Shown piece after piece: positions 27,225-35,737 of a DNA stretch of 64,000 bases. Numbering within the stretch: position 1 is the first letter of the stretch; every line of letters begins with the position of its first letter. The position numbers and the translations under genes were made by a program. The stretch is from positions 1,364,001-1,428,000 of the forward strand of contig NZ_JASNWE010000002.1 of assembly GCF_030283145.1 (NCBI RefSeq). The letters run 5' to 3'. The DNA is from Actinomadura xylanilytica. Lineage in GTDB: Bacteria > Actinomycetota > Actinomycetes > Streptosporangiales > Streptosporangiaceae. A model generated the notes under the pieces. The model was not told where the DNA came from and ran no database searches. It was given only the letters and a program-made list of their open reading frames with translations.

Positions 27225-28943
27225 TTGCGGCGCGCCATCATCGCTGCCGCCTGCGCCGTCGTCACCACGACGGCGCTGGCGTTCCCAGCGTCTGCGGCAC
27301 CCAACCCCACGCAGGCCAAGGGTCAGGTCTCGGAGTACGTCGTCCTCTACAAGGAGGGCGCCTCCCCAAGTAAGGCCCACGCGGCCGTGAAGGCGGCAGG
27401 AGGCTCGATCGTCCACGAGAACACCGACGTGGGCGTGGCCACGGTGCGGTCGGAGAACCCCGGGTTCACCGCCGCCGCCATGGCCCAGCGGGCCCTGGAG
27501 GGCGTCGCGCACAACCGGGTGATCGGCAAGGCGCCGAAGACCGCCAAGAGCGCGGGCAAGCAGGTGGAGGCGGTGAAGGGCACGGGGGCCGGCAGCGCCA
27601 AGCCGGCCCGGCCGTCCAAGCCGGCCAAGGGCGCCGAGCCGCTCGCGGACCTGCAATGGGACATGAAGCAGATGAACGCGACCGCCGACGGCTCCTACAA
27701 GGTGGAGCCGGGCGACCGGCGGGTGCTGGTCGGCATCCTGGACACCGGCGTCGACGGCAGTCACCCCGACGTCAAGCCGAACTTCAACCGCGGGCTCAGC
27801 CGCAACTTCACCACCGACGTCCCGGTGGACGCCGACGGCAACGAGCTGGACGGGCCCTGCGAGTTCAAGTCCTGCGTCGACCCGGTCGACTGGGACGACA
27901 ACGACCACGGCACGCACGTGGCGTCCACGATCGCCTCGCCGCGCAACGGGCTCGGCATGGCCGGCGTCGCGCCGAACGTGTCGCTGGTCAACCTGCGGGT
28001 CGGGCAGGACTCGGGGAACTTCTACCTCGGGCCGACAGTGGACGGCCTCACCTACGCGGCCAAGCACGGCATCGACGTGGTCAACATGTCGTACTACATC
28101 GACCCGTGGCTGTGGAACTGCGGCGACAACCCGGCGGACTCGGCGACCGAGCGGCTGGAGCAGCGGACCATCATCAAGGCCACCCAGCGGGCGCTGGACT
28201 TCGCGCACGAGCGCGGCGTCACGCTGATCTCCGCGGCGGGCAACGAGAAGGTCGACTACACCAAGACCAACCTCGACGAGACCAGCCCGAACTTCGCGTC
28301 GCTGCCCGGTGAGAAGCCGCACTCGCGCAGCGTCCCGGCGAGCTGCATGTCGATGCCGACCGAGGGCGAGCACGTCATTCCGGTCTCGGCGACCGGGATC
28401 AGCAAGCGCAAGTCGTACTACTCCAGCTACGGCGCCGGCTTCACCACGATCGCGGCGCCCGGCGGCGACAAGGTCGACAACGCCGAGGGCAAGGCGGACG
28501 ACAACCTCGGCATCTGGGCCGCCTACCCCGAGCGGCTCGCGCGCGAGCGCGGTGAGCTGAACGCCGACGGGACGCCGAAGGTGTCGTACGTGGTCCGGCA
28601 GTGCACCGGCAAGACCTGCGCGTACTACCAGTCCTTGCAGGGGACGTCGATGGCCTCGCCGCACGCGGTGGGCGTCGCGGCGCTGATCGTCAGCAAGTAC
28701 GGCACGTCGGACCGCAAGCGGGGCGGCCTGACGATGGACCCGAACGCCGTGGAGCGCACGCTGCGCGGGACCGCGACGGCCACGCCCTGCCCGAGCCCCG
28801 CCACCGTCGACTACGTCTGGTACACCAAGGTCGACGGCGAGTGGGTGAAGAACACCTCCAAGCAGACCTGTGAGGGCTCCAAGTCCAACAACGGGTTCTA
28901 CGGGGCGGGCATCGTCGACGCGCTGCACGCCGTCCAGCGGTGA
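27225..28943 (+). CDS. Secreted S8 (subtilisin-like) serine protease
   Basis: This 572-residue exported protease has a TTG start with AGGAGG seven bases upstream, and a signal peptide (RRAIIAAACAVVTTTALAF, then PASA). An I9-type propeptide (EYVVLYKEGASPSKAHAAV) comes next, followed by a Lys/Pro linker and the catalytic domain. The triad is Asp173 (GILDTGVDGSH), His228 (DNDHGTHVAS) and Ser475 (QGTSMASPHAVGV), with oxyanion Asn340 in AAGN. Two insertions with paired cysteines lie between the His and Ser blocks. It is expected to be made as a zymogen and to degrade extracellular protein. The next 48 bases are an 8-bp tandem repeat. Confidence 0.94.
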   Translation: MRRAIIAAACAVVTTTALAFPASAAPNPTQAKGQVSEYVVLYKEGASPSKAHAAVKAAGGSIVHENTDVGVATVRSENPGFTAAAMAQRALEGVAHNRVIGKAPKTAKSAGKQVEAVKGTGAGSAKPARPSKPAKGAEPLADLQWDMKQMNATADGSYKVEPGDRRVLVGILDTGVDGSHPDVKPNFNRGLSRNFTTDVPVDADGNELDGPCEFKSCVDPVDWDDNDHGTHVASTIASPRNGLGMAGVAPNVSLVNLRVGQDSGNFYLGPTVDGLTYAAKHGIDVVNMSYYIDPWLWNCGDNPADSATERLEQRTIIKATQRALDFAHERGVTLISAAGNEKVDYTKTNLDETSPNFASLPGEKPHSRSVPASCMSMPTEGEHVIPVSATGISKRKSYYSSYGAGFTTIAAPGGDKVDNAEGKADDNLGIWAAYPERLARERGELNADGTPKVSYVVRQCTGKTCAYYQSLQGTSMASPHAVGVAALIVSKYGTSDRKRGGLTMDPNAVERTLRGTATATPCPSPATVDYVWYTKVDGEWVKNTSKQTCEGSKSNNGFYGAGIVDALHAVQR

Positions 28944-28991
28944 TGACCCGCTGACCCGCTGACCCGCTGACGCGGTGACGCGGTGACGCGC
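28944..28991 (+). repeat. 8-bp tandem repeat after the protease stop
   Basis: Six units directly follow the stop codon: TGACCCGC three times, TGACGCGG twice, TGACGCGC once. Each unit starts with TGA, so the tract carries stop codons in two of three phases. Confidence 0.9.
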
Positions 28992-29010
28992 TGACCGATC
29001 GTTCGAGGTG

Positions 29011-29036
29011 CGGCCCCCGGCTCCGGCCGGGGGCCG
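29011..29036 (+). terminator. GC-rich stem-loop terminator of the protease gene
   Basis: A perfect 10-bp inverted repeat (CGGCCCCCGG and CCGGGGGCCG) with a six-base loop lies 68 bases after the protease stop. There is only a short T tail (cgtt), typical of actinobacterial I-shaped terminators. Confidence 0.7.
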
Positions 29037-29126
29037 CGTTCGGCTGCGAGGGCCCATTCCGGTGGCCCTGGCCGTGGGGCGGCCCGGGTGGGTGAGGGGC
29101 CGAGTGGATTCGGGCAGGATGGGCGT

Positions 29127-29606
29127 ATGCCGTACCGCGTCACGTTCGTCTGCACGGGCAACATCTGCCGCTCGCCGATGGCCGAGTCGGTCTTCCGCCA
29201 CCACGTGGAGGAAGAGGGCCTGGACGTCGAGGTCGACAGCTCCGGGACCGGGGGCTGGCACGCCGGCGACGCCGCCGACTCCCGCACGGTCGCGGCGCTG
29301 AGCCGCGCCGGCTACCGGTCGGCGCACGTCGCGCGGCAGTTCGAGGACGGCTGGTTCGCCGACTACGACCTGGTCATCGCGCTGGACCAGGGGCATCGGC
29401 GGGCGCTGCGCGCGATGGCCCCGGACGCGGGGGCGCGCGAGAAGGTGCGGCTGCTGCGCGAGTTCGACCCGGCCGCCGGCGCCGACCTGGACGTGCCCGA
29501 CCCGTACTACGGCGGCCGGTCCGACTTCGACCACGCGCTGGAGCTGGTGGAGGCGGCGATGCCCGGCCTGCTCGGCGAGGTCCGCGCGGCGGTCAAGGAC
29601 GGCTGA
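29127..29606 (+). CDS. Low-molecular-weight protein-tyrosine phosphatase family protein
   Basis: This 159-residue phosphatase carries the P-loop VCTGNICRS (Cys9 nucleophile, Arg15) at its N-terminus and the general-acid aspartate in VPDPYYGG near residue 129. ATG 29127 is chosen because the fold begins PYRVTFVCTG. The fructosamine-kinase-like gene starts only three bases after its stop, so the two are co-transcribed. In this pairing, LMW phosphatases have been proposed to dephosphorylate ribulosamine-5-phosphates on proteins. A role in protein deglycation is therefore as likely as classical phosphotyrosine signalling. Confidence 0.93.
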   Translation: MPYRVTFVCTGNICRSPMAESVFRHHVEEEGLDVEVDSSGTGGWHAGDAADSRTVAALSRAGYRSAHVARQFEDGWFADYDLVIALDQGHRRALRAMAPDAGAREKVRLLREFDPAAGADLDVPDPYYGGRSDFDHALELVEAAMPGLLGEVRAAVKDG

Positions 29607-29609
29607 GCC

Positions 29610-30497
29610 ATGCGCGAGCGCGTCGCGGCACTGCTCGGCACACGGGTCGAGCGGGTCTCCGACCTGGGCTCCAGTCATTCCTGGACACTGCACCGCGTCG
29701 CGCTCGCCGATGGCCGCGAGGTGTTCGTCAAGGCCGCCTCCGGACGCGCGGGCGGCTTCCCGGGCGGCTTCCCGGGCGGGTTCGCGGGTGTGTTCGCGGC
29801 CGAGGCGGCGGGGCTGCGCTGGCTGGCCGAGGCCGGTCCGGGCAGCCCGGTGCCGGCGGTCCTGGCCGTGGACGACGACCTGCTGGTCCTGCCGTGGCTG
29901 CCGTCCGGGCCGCCCACCCCGGAGGCCGCCGAACGTCTCGGGCGCGAGCTCGCGGTGCTGCACACCGCCGCGCCGCCGTCCGCGTACGGGGCGCCGTGGG
30001 AGGGCTACATCGCCGATCTCCCCCTCGACAACACGCCGGACGGCCGCGACTGGCCACGCTGGTACGCCGAGCGGCGGCTCGAACCGTTCCTCCGCCGTGC
30101 CGCCCGCCACCTCGGCCCGGACGGGACGCGGCTGGTCGAGCAGGTCGCCGACGGGATCGACGGCCTGGCCGGCCCGCCCGAGCCGCGCGCCCGTGTCCAC
30201 GGCGACCTGTGGTCGGGCAACGTCCGGTGGGGGGCCGGCGGCCGGGCGCTGGTGATCGACCCGGCGGCGCACGGCGGACATCGCGAGACCGACCTGGCCA
30301 TGCTGGCGCTTTTCGGCGCCCCCGGCCTCGACCGCGTGCTCGCCGCCTACGATGAGACCGCGCCGCTCGCGCCGGGGTGGCGGGAGCGGGTCCCGCTGCA
30401 CCAGCTTTATCCGCTGCTCGTCCACGTGGCGCTCTTCGGAACTTCGTACAGCGGTGCGACGATCGAGGCCGCCATGGCCGCGCTCGCGGCGGGGTAG
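29610..30497 (+). CDS. Fructosamine/ketosamine-3-kinase family protein
   Basis: This 295-residue kinase phosphorylates C3 of ketosamine sugars attached to lysines, which then detach. The family pattern is present: start LGSSHSWTLHRVALADG, then VFVKAA (ATP-binding Lys), AAEAAGLRWLAEA, catalytic loop VHGDLWSGNVRW, metal site VIDPAAHGGHRETDLAMLAL, and YPLLVHVALFG. Between VKAA and AAEAAG lies an unusual run of GGFPGGF-type repeats. It is tightly coupled to the upstream LMW phosphatase. Bacterial members usually prefer ribulosamines and erythrulosamines over fructosamines. Confidence 0.93.
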   Translation: MRERVAALLGTRVERVSDLGSSHSWTLHRVALADGREVFVKAASGRAGGFPGGFPGGFAGVFAAEAAGLRWLAEAGPGSPVPAVLAVDDDLLVLPWLPSGPPTPEAAERLGRELAVLHTAAPPSAYGAPWEGYIADLPLDNTPDGRDWPRWYAERRLEPFLRRAARHLGPDGTRLVEQVADGIDGLAGPPEPRARVHGDLWSGNVRWGAGGRALVIDPAAHGGHRETDLAMLALFGAPGLDRVLAAYDETAPLAPGWRERVPLHQLYPLLVHVALFGTSYSGATIEAAMAALAAG

Positions 30498-30699
30498 GCG
30501 CGCCGGAAAGTACCTGAGCGTCCCGGAACGTGCCGGAACGCGTGCCGGAGTGGGCGTCCCGACGGGCGCCGGAGCGACGCAATGTTCGCTTCGACCAGAC
30601 AAGTCCGCAATCATGGCTGTTTGTCGCGTGGTAGATGAGATAGAAACGACGGGTCGACACGACGGTCGAGACTCGGAAGGCGGGTGCGGGGTCATCCCC

Positions 30700-31722
30700 A
30701 TGGACGGCAAGCACAAGGAGTCGGCGCCGGCCTCGCGGATCAGGGCGGTCTGGAAGCGGACCGTTCCGCTCGGACTGGCCACCGCCGCCGCCGTGACGGT
30801 CGGCGCGGGCCTGGACGTGGTGCACCGCCACCAGCGCGCCGGCGAGGAGCAGCACGACGCCCAGCCGGCGGCCAAGCAGGAGCGGACCGAGCCGCGCTAC
30901 GTCGTCGGCGTCCGCGGCACGGGGGCCGCCCTCGTCGTCCGCGACGTCCGCACCGGGAACGACGTCGGGCTGCCCGTGGCCGCGCCGCAGGGGCGCCGTT
31001 TCCAGCGGGTCGCGGCGAAGGGCGACGGCTCGTACGTCGTCGCGTCCTACGGCGCCCGGAAGGTCACCTTCCAGCACCTGCTCCTCGACAAGCAGGGGCG
31101 GCCGAAGGAGCTGACCGAGATCCCCGAGGCGACCGTCCCCGGCGTCTCCACCTCCTGGTCCGACCTGGCGGTGAGCGCCGACGGCGACCGGATCGCCTAC
31201 GTGACGTACAAGGGCACCGCCGGACGGGTCGAGGTCCTGTCGCTGAAGACCGGGACGCGCAAGACCTGGACGGCCAGATCGCCCGCCCGGATCGGCAGCC
31301 TGTCCTGGTCGGGCGGCACGCTCTGCCTGGTGTGGAGCCCGCTGCGCACGACGGCCGGCCGGACGACCGTGCCCCGGCACCAGGTGCGCGCGCTCAACAC
31401 CGCGGGCCCGTCCGGCGACCTCAAGGCGAGCAGGCCCGTCCTCATGCTGCCGAAGGGCGCCGGTGCGGCGTTCATGAGCCGGGACGGCCGCACCATCGTC
31501 GCCGGTGCGCAGCAGGACACGCAGCTCACCTTGCAGGCGTACTCCGTCCAGACCGGGAAGCCGACCAAGGTGCTGTGGCGGCAGAAGGTCGGCGGCGACC
31601 TGTCCAGGCTCGACCCCGACCACACCGGACGGCACGTGCTCGCCTCGGTGAGCGACGGCCGGATCTACGCCCAGGGGACCGGCACACTGCCCGCCGCCGA
31701 CCTCACCGACGCCGCGTGGTGA
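30700..31722 (+). CDS. Hypothetical membrane-anchored beta-propeller-like protein
   Basis: This 340-residue protein has a short cytoplasmic start (MDGKHKESAPASRIRAVWKR), one membrane segment (VPLGLATAAAVTVGAG) and an extracytoplasmic region. That region has repeated beta-rich units such as WSDLAVSADGDRIAYVTYKG, IGSLSWSGGTLCLVW and AFMSRDGRTIVAG, resembling WD40/TolB-like propeller blades. There are no catalytic motifs. Similar proteins are common in actinobacteria and lack assigned roles. It sits between the kinase gene and ricT on the same strand. Confidence 0.75.
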   Translation: MDGKHKESAPASRIRAVWKRTVPLGLATAAAVTVGAGLDVVHRHQRAGEEQHDAQPAAKQERTEPRYVVGVRGTGAALVVRDVRTGNDVGLPVAAPQGRRFQRVAAKGDGSYVVASYGARKVTFQHLLLDKQGRPKELTEIPEATVPGVSTSWSDLAVSADGDRIAYVTYKGTAGRVEVLSLKTGTRKTWTARSPARIGSLSWSGGTLCLVWSPLRTTAGRTTVPRHQVRALNTAGPSGDLKASRPVLMLPKGAGAAFMSRDGRTIVAGAQQDTQLTLQAYSVQTGKPTKVLWRQKVGGDLSRLDPDHTGRHVLASVSDGRIYAQGTGTLPAADLTDAAW

Positions 31723-31794
31723 GCACGCCGCGCGCGGCGACATTCCGGACGACATAGGGTTGGTCCCACGGAACCGGGCGAACGGAGCAAAACC

Positions 31795-32718
31795 GTGGGC
31801 ATGGTGATGGCAGTCAGCTTCACCCGTTACGGCCGGCTCTACTATCTCGATCCCGGTTCGCACACTCCCCGGGTCGGCGACAAGGTCCTGGTCCCGACCG
31901 ACTCCGGCGCCGAGGTGGCCGAGTGCGTGTGGGCGCCGCAGTGGGTCTCCGACGACATCGGCGGCCTGCCCGAGTGCGCCGGGCCCGCCACCGACGAGGA
32001 CCTCGCCCGCGACGAGGGCAACCGGCGCCGCCGCGCCGAGGGGCGGAGCGTCGCCAAGCGGCTGATCCGCAAGCACGAGCTGCCGATGAAGGTCATCGGG
32101 GTCGACTTCCTCGACCGCGACAACATCTTCAAGATCTACTTCTCCGCGCCGCACCGGGTCGACTTCCGCGCGCTGGTCCGCGACCTCGCCCGCAACATCA
32201 AGGCCCGGGTCGAGCTGCGGCAGGTCGGCCCGCGCGACGAGGCCCGCCTCCAGGGCGGCATCGGCCCCTGCGGGCGCGACCTGTGCTGCGCCACGTTCCT
32301 CAAGGACTTCGAGCCCGTCTCGGTGCGGATGGCCAAGGAGCAGGACCTCCCGGTCAACCCGCTGCGCATCGCCGGTGCCTGCGGCCGGCTCATGTGCTGC
32401 CTGAAGTACGAGCACCCGCTGTACGTCAAGGCGCACGAGCGCATGCCCGCGCTCGGCGAGCGCGTCGAGACCCCCAGCGGCCCCGGCCAGGTGGTGGGGC
32501 GCAACGTGCCGTCCGACACGGTGTCGGTGCGGCTGAGCAGCGGTGGGCGCTGCGCCTGCCCGTCCGCCTCGGTGTGCTCGCCCCGCCGGCAGCACGAGGC
32601 CGTGTACGGCGACAAGGAGCCCGACACCGGGGCGTCCGATGGTGCTGCGGCCGGGGGCGGGGAGTCGGGCGAGGGGTCCGGTGGTGAGCCTTCCGGGGGC
32701 GAGTCGTCTCCGTCCTGA
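31795..32718 (+). CDS. ricT: PSP1 domain protein RicT (YaaT-like)
   Basis: This 307-residue protein has the PSP1 domain. Conserved blocks are VLVPTDSGAEVAECVW, IGVDFLDRDNIFKIYFSA, RVDFRALVRDLA and RVELRQVGPRDEARLQGGI. The paired cysteine motifs are GPCGRDLCCATF and ACGRLMCCLKYEHPLY. In Bacillus, RicT forms a complex with RicA and RicF that carries iron-sulfur clusters and promotes RNase Y-dependent mRNA maturation; its role in actinobacteria is unclear. GTG 31795 has GGAG seven bases upstream; ATG 31801 is the alternative. The C-terminus is a Gly/Ser/Glu tail not conserved in the family. Confidence 0.92.
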   Translation: MGMVMAVSFTRYGRLYYLDPGSHTPRVGDKVLVPTDSGAEVAECVWAPQWVSDDIGGLPECAGPATDEDLARDEGNRRRRAEGRSVAKRLIRKHELPMKVIGVDFLDRDNIFKIYFSAPHRVDFRALVRDLARNIKARVELRQVGPRDEARLQGGIGPCGRDLCCATFLKDFEPVSVRMAKEQDLPVNPLRIAGACGRLMCCLKYEHPLYVKAHERMPALGERVETPSGPGQVVGRNVPSDTVSVRLSSGGRCACPSASVCSPRRQHEAVYGDKEPDTGASDGAAAGGGESGEGSGGEPSGGESSPS

Positions 32719-32819
32719 ACGTGCCATAGTCGGCCACGCACGGTGGTCAAAGGGTGACGGATATGCCTACCGTTGGTTCGTCAGCCCCGGCAGCGGGGTT
32801 CCGGCGGAACGGGGAGCAC

Positions 32820-33197
32820 ATGGACTGGGTCAGGACCGGAGCGGTGTCCGCGGTGGTGGTCGGCGCCGCCCTCCTCACCGCGCCGAGCGCCGCCGGCGCG
32901 GTGGCGGTGGAGGCGTCGTGCGCCAAGGGCGATGTCTGCGTGTGGAGCGGCAAGGCCGGCCAGGGGACGCGCTGCCACTGGCGCGGGAACGACCCCGACT
33001 GGCGGGGCGGCGCCGTCCGGTGCGGCATCAAGGTCAGGTCGATCTGGAACAACGGCCGGACGAACGACCCCTACAACAAGGTCAGGTTCTACCGGCAGAA
33101 GGACTACCAGAGCCAGATCTCCGACCCGGTGCCCGTCACGGCCAAGCCGATCACCGCCGGCGGCCTCACGATCCGTTCGCACCGCTGGACCAGGTAG
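32820..33197 (+). CDS. Secreted peptidase inhibitor I36-like protein
   Basis: This 125-residue exported protein starts at ATG 32820 (GGGGAG just upstream). Its signal peptide is VRTGAVSAVVVGAALLTA, then PSAAGA. The mature part has the I36 pattern ASCAKGDVCVWSGKAGQGTR followed by CHWRGNDPDW, RCGIKVRSIWNNGR and KVRFYRQKDY. I36 proteins are beta/gamma-crystallin-like and include Streptomyces metalloproteinase inhibitors, but many members have no tested inhibitory activity. It appears to be a single-gene unit. Confidence 0.82.
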   Translation: MDWVRTGAVSAVVVGAALLTAPSAAGAVAVEASCAKGDVCVWSGKAGQGTRCHWRGNDPDWRGGAVRCGIKVRSIWNNGRTNDPYNKVRFYRQKDYQSQISDPVPVTAKPITAGGLTIRSHRWTR

Positions 33198-33237
33198 GCG
33201 GACGGCGCGGCGCGCGCCAGGCGGGCGCGATTTCGCG

Positions 33238-33292
33238 GTCGAGGTGACCGCCCGGTCGAGGTGACCGCGCGGCGGAGGTGACCGCGCGGCGG
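33238..33292 (+). repeat. GAGGTGACCGC tandem repeat
   Basis: Three copies of a unit with core GAGGTGACCGC lie at about 17-base spacing in the non-coding gap between the convergent inhibitor and SARP genes. A cggcgg tract follows. Confidence 0.7.
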
Positions 33293-33369
33293 CGGATGCG
33301 GCCGAACCGTCCGGCCTCGCCGCCGTGGCGGCTGGCGGGGCCGGACGCGGCGGCGGTCCGTCGCGGTGG

Positions 33370-34284
33370 TCAGCGGCGCGGGCGGGGACGGGTGGGACGG
33401 CGGGCTCCGCCCCCGCCGCGCCGCCGGTGCCGGGCCCGCGGTACGCGTCCCGTGCACGTGGTCGGGCCGATGGGCGGCGCGGGCGCCTCACGGGGCGCGG
33501 CGGCCCGCTGGTACATGGACGGGTCGTCGCGCAGGATCGCCTCGTGTAGCTCCCTCAGCCCGCGGCCGGGTTCCAGCCCCAGCTCGTCGGCGATGATCCG
33601 GCGGCCGTCCCGGTAGACGGCGAGGGCCTCGCTCTGCCGTCCGGCCCTGACCAGCGCCATCATCAGCAGCGCGCGCAGCCGCTCGCGGAACGGATGCTCG
33701 GAGACCGGCCCCATCAGCTCGCCGACCAGCTCGTGGTGCCGGCCGAGCGCGAGGTCGACCTGGGCCGCCTCCTCGATCACGGTGAGCCGCAGCTCCTCCC
33801 AGCGCAGCGCGCCGGCGGTGATCACCGAGCGGTCCAGCCCGGCGAGGACCGGCCCCTCCCAGAGGCCGAGGGCGGTGCGGAACCGCGCGGACGCCTCCTC
33901 TCCGCGCCCTTCTCGCAGGGCCGTGCGGGCGGCCGTGACATGCCGCTCGGCCGACAGGGCGTCGATGCCCGCGACCGCGGTCTGGAGCCGGTAGCCCGGC
34001 CGCACCGTCTCGATCACGCCCGGCGCGCAGCCCGCCTGCTTGAACGTGCGCCGCAGGTGCGAGACGGCGATGGCGATCTGGGTGCGGGCCGAGACGGGCG
34101 GCCCGTCGTCCCAGACCGCGGCGACGAGCCGGTCGGTCGGTATCACCCGGTCGGGTTCCAGCAGGAGTGCCGCCAGGACGAGCTGGGGGCGTTGCCCACC
34201 GATATCGATGGCATGCCGCTGGACGCTGGTCTGTAGGGGACCCAAAATCTGGAAGCTCACGCGGTCCGTCACCCGATCCGTCAC
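33370..34284 (-). CDS. SARP/AfsR-type transcriptional regulator with BTAD domain
   Basis: This 304-residue DNA-binding activator has an OmpR-type winged helix (ILGPLQTSVQRHAIDIGGQR, VPTDRL-like RVIPTDRLVAAVWDD, TQIAIAVSHLRRTFK, RPGYRLQ). The bacterial transcriptional activator domain follows (FRTALGLWEGPVLAGL to YRDGRRIIADELGLEPG and REAHEAIL-like end). It ends shortly after BTAD in a Pro/Arg-rich tail, so it lacks the NB-ARC and TPR parts of full AfsR. SARPs usually switch on antibiotic clusters; none is visible nearby, so the target is unknown. The nearest upstream gene, on the same strand, starts at 35618. Confidence 0.9.
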   Translation of the reverse strand: MTDRVTDRVSFQILGPLQTSVQRHAIDIGGQRPQLVLAALLLEPDRVIPTDRLVAAVWDDGPPVSARTQIAIAVSHLRRTFKQAGCAPGVIETVRPGYRLQTAVAGIDALSAERHVTAARTALREGRGEEASARFRTALGLWEGPVLAGLDRSVITAGALRWEELRLTVIEEAAQVDLALGRHHELVGELMGPVSEHPFRERLRALLMMALVRAGRQSEALAVYRDGRRIIADELGLEPGRGLRELHEAILRDDPSMYQRAAAPREAPAPPIGPTTCTGRVPRARHRRRGGGGARRPTRPRPRR

Positions 34285-34529
34285 CCTTTCTGCGGCGGGT
34301 CTGCATTCGACGTTCGCGGGGCTGCGACACCGGGGGACCGGCGTCTCGTTGTGTCCCGCACGAAGTTAGACACCGATCCGGCTGCGGTGTTCACGAATGC
34401 GGGTTCAAGGACCGTTCGGATCCGTTCTGAACTTTGAACGCCCAGGTGACAGGCTTGCGAGTGGCAGGGCCGCAAACGAGGCCCGATGTGCGAGCCGATA
34501 CCGGCTGTGCAGCGCGATACCGGCGGGTA

Positions 34530-35618
34530 TCAGAGTTGGCCGCACTCCCGGGCCACCCGCGAGTCCGGATGCCGGCCGACGTGCAGCTCGTACGCGGGCA
34601 CGTATCCCCACGAGTTCAGGTCGGGCCGGGCGGTCTCCGTGTCGCCCTGGGTGTAGTACCAGATGTCGTTGCCGCCGGAGTGCGGCCGGCCGTGCGTCCA
34701 GCAGATGAACCAGCTCGGGTCGGTCTTCAGCACGCCGATCCTCATCGCGTCGGCGCGCGGCTCCGCGTACACGTCGGCGTTCGGCCGGTTGGGGCACTGG
34801 TACAGATGCGGCCAGGTCCGCTTCGTCCGCGAGTCCGCGACGTTACCCCTGATGAACTGGCAGCTGGTCGCCGGGTCGGACCGGTCCCCGCCCGGAACGA
34901 CGAGGAACGCCACCACGGCCGCGGTGACGGCCGCCGTCACGATCGCGATCGTGAGCAGCGCGAGGCGGCGGGCACGCCCGTCGAACGGCGCGGACGACGC
35001 CGGGGGTGCGGGCGGCGTGGGCGACACGGATGGCTCGGACACGGTGGTCGTGGCGGACGAGGTGTGCTGCGGTGTCGTGTCCGAGTCGTCCGCGTACTCG
35101 GTGTCGGACGCGTCGTTGTCGTGAGCCTCCGCAGACGGGGCGCGGGTCGCGGTGCCGGACGGCGTGCCGCCGGACGATGCATCACGCGAGGCGTCCGACG
35201 AGACGTCGTGCGACGCGCCCGACGGTGCGTTCACGACGGGTGCGGGTGCGGGGGCGGGTGGCGCTGCCGCCGTGGCCGGTGGGACGGGCCGGGGCTCGTT
35301 GAGGTGTTTCCAGTGGGCCCGCCAGCGTGCCATTTCGGATTCGGCGTCCGGCCATTCCTGATAGCCCAGGCAGGCCGAGACGAAACGGGCGGTGGCGGTT
35401 TCCGGAGGCCGGGTCAGCGGATTCTTGCCGATGAGCGTCGAGATGGCGGCAGGGGAGAGCCCGGCGTTCCTGCCGCACAGCGCACGGTACTTCGGCGCTC
35501 CGCACCAGTCGTACAGTTCGCGCAGGCGGGCGGTGAACTCGGCCCAGGAGGCCGCTTCCTGTGGGGACGGAGGAGGGGTGGACACGTGCACGCTCCAGTG
35601 GGCGAGGGGTTCGTTCAT
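34530..35618 (-). CDS. HTH-like N-terminal domain, transmembrane helix and extracytoplasmic domain protein
   Basis: This 362-residue protein begins with a helical domain typical of actinobacterial proteins with a degenerate HTH (FTARLRELYDWCGAPKYRAL, then LSPAAISTLIGKNPLTRPP and FVSACLGYQEW). A long Pro/Ala/Ser/Asp-rich linker follows, then one membrane helix (LALLTIAIVTAAVTAAVVAF) and a compact outer domain with four cysteines and an SH3-like run (ADVYAEPRADAMRIGVLK). The arrangement resembles a membrane-bound sensor that could link the cell surface to a cytoplasmic partner. The function is not known; binding of DNA or a kinase by the first domain is inference. Confidence 0.75.
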   Translation of the reverse strand: MNEPLAHWSVHVSTPPPSPQEAASWAEFTARLRELYDWCGAPKYRALCGRNAGLSPAAISTLIGKNPLTRPPETATARFVSACLGYQEWPDAESEMARWRAHWKHLNEPRPVPPATAAAPPAPAPAPVVNAPSGASHDVSSDASRDASSGGTPSGTATRAPSAEAHDNDASDTEYADDSDTTPQHTSSATTTVSEPSVSPTPPAPPASSAPFDGRARRLALLTIAIVTAAVTAAVVAFLVVPGGDRSDPATSCQFIRGNVADSRTKRTWPHLYQCPNRPNADVYAEPRADAMRIGVLKTDPSWFICWTHGRPHSGGNDIWYYTQGDTETARPDLNSWGYVPAYELHVGRHPDSRVARECGQL

Positions 35619-35737
35619 TGTGACGGCAGGCGAAGGCGGCCTCCTACCCGGAATCGGGCGTCGATAAGGGATCGATAACGCCCCGGCCTATCGTCTGGAC
35701 GGGGTCGGACGTTCGGCAGGATTGAACGGGGAGAGAG

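Noticed and set aside
27135..30875. 1246-codon open frame on the minus strand
   Set aside because: It is antisense to the protease, phosphatase and kinase genes, which have clear catalytic motifs; the frame has arginine/valine-rich composition typical of GC-rich shadow frames.
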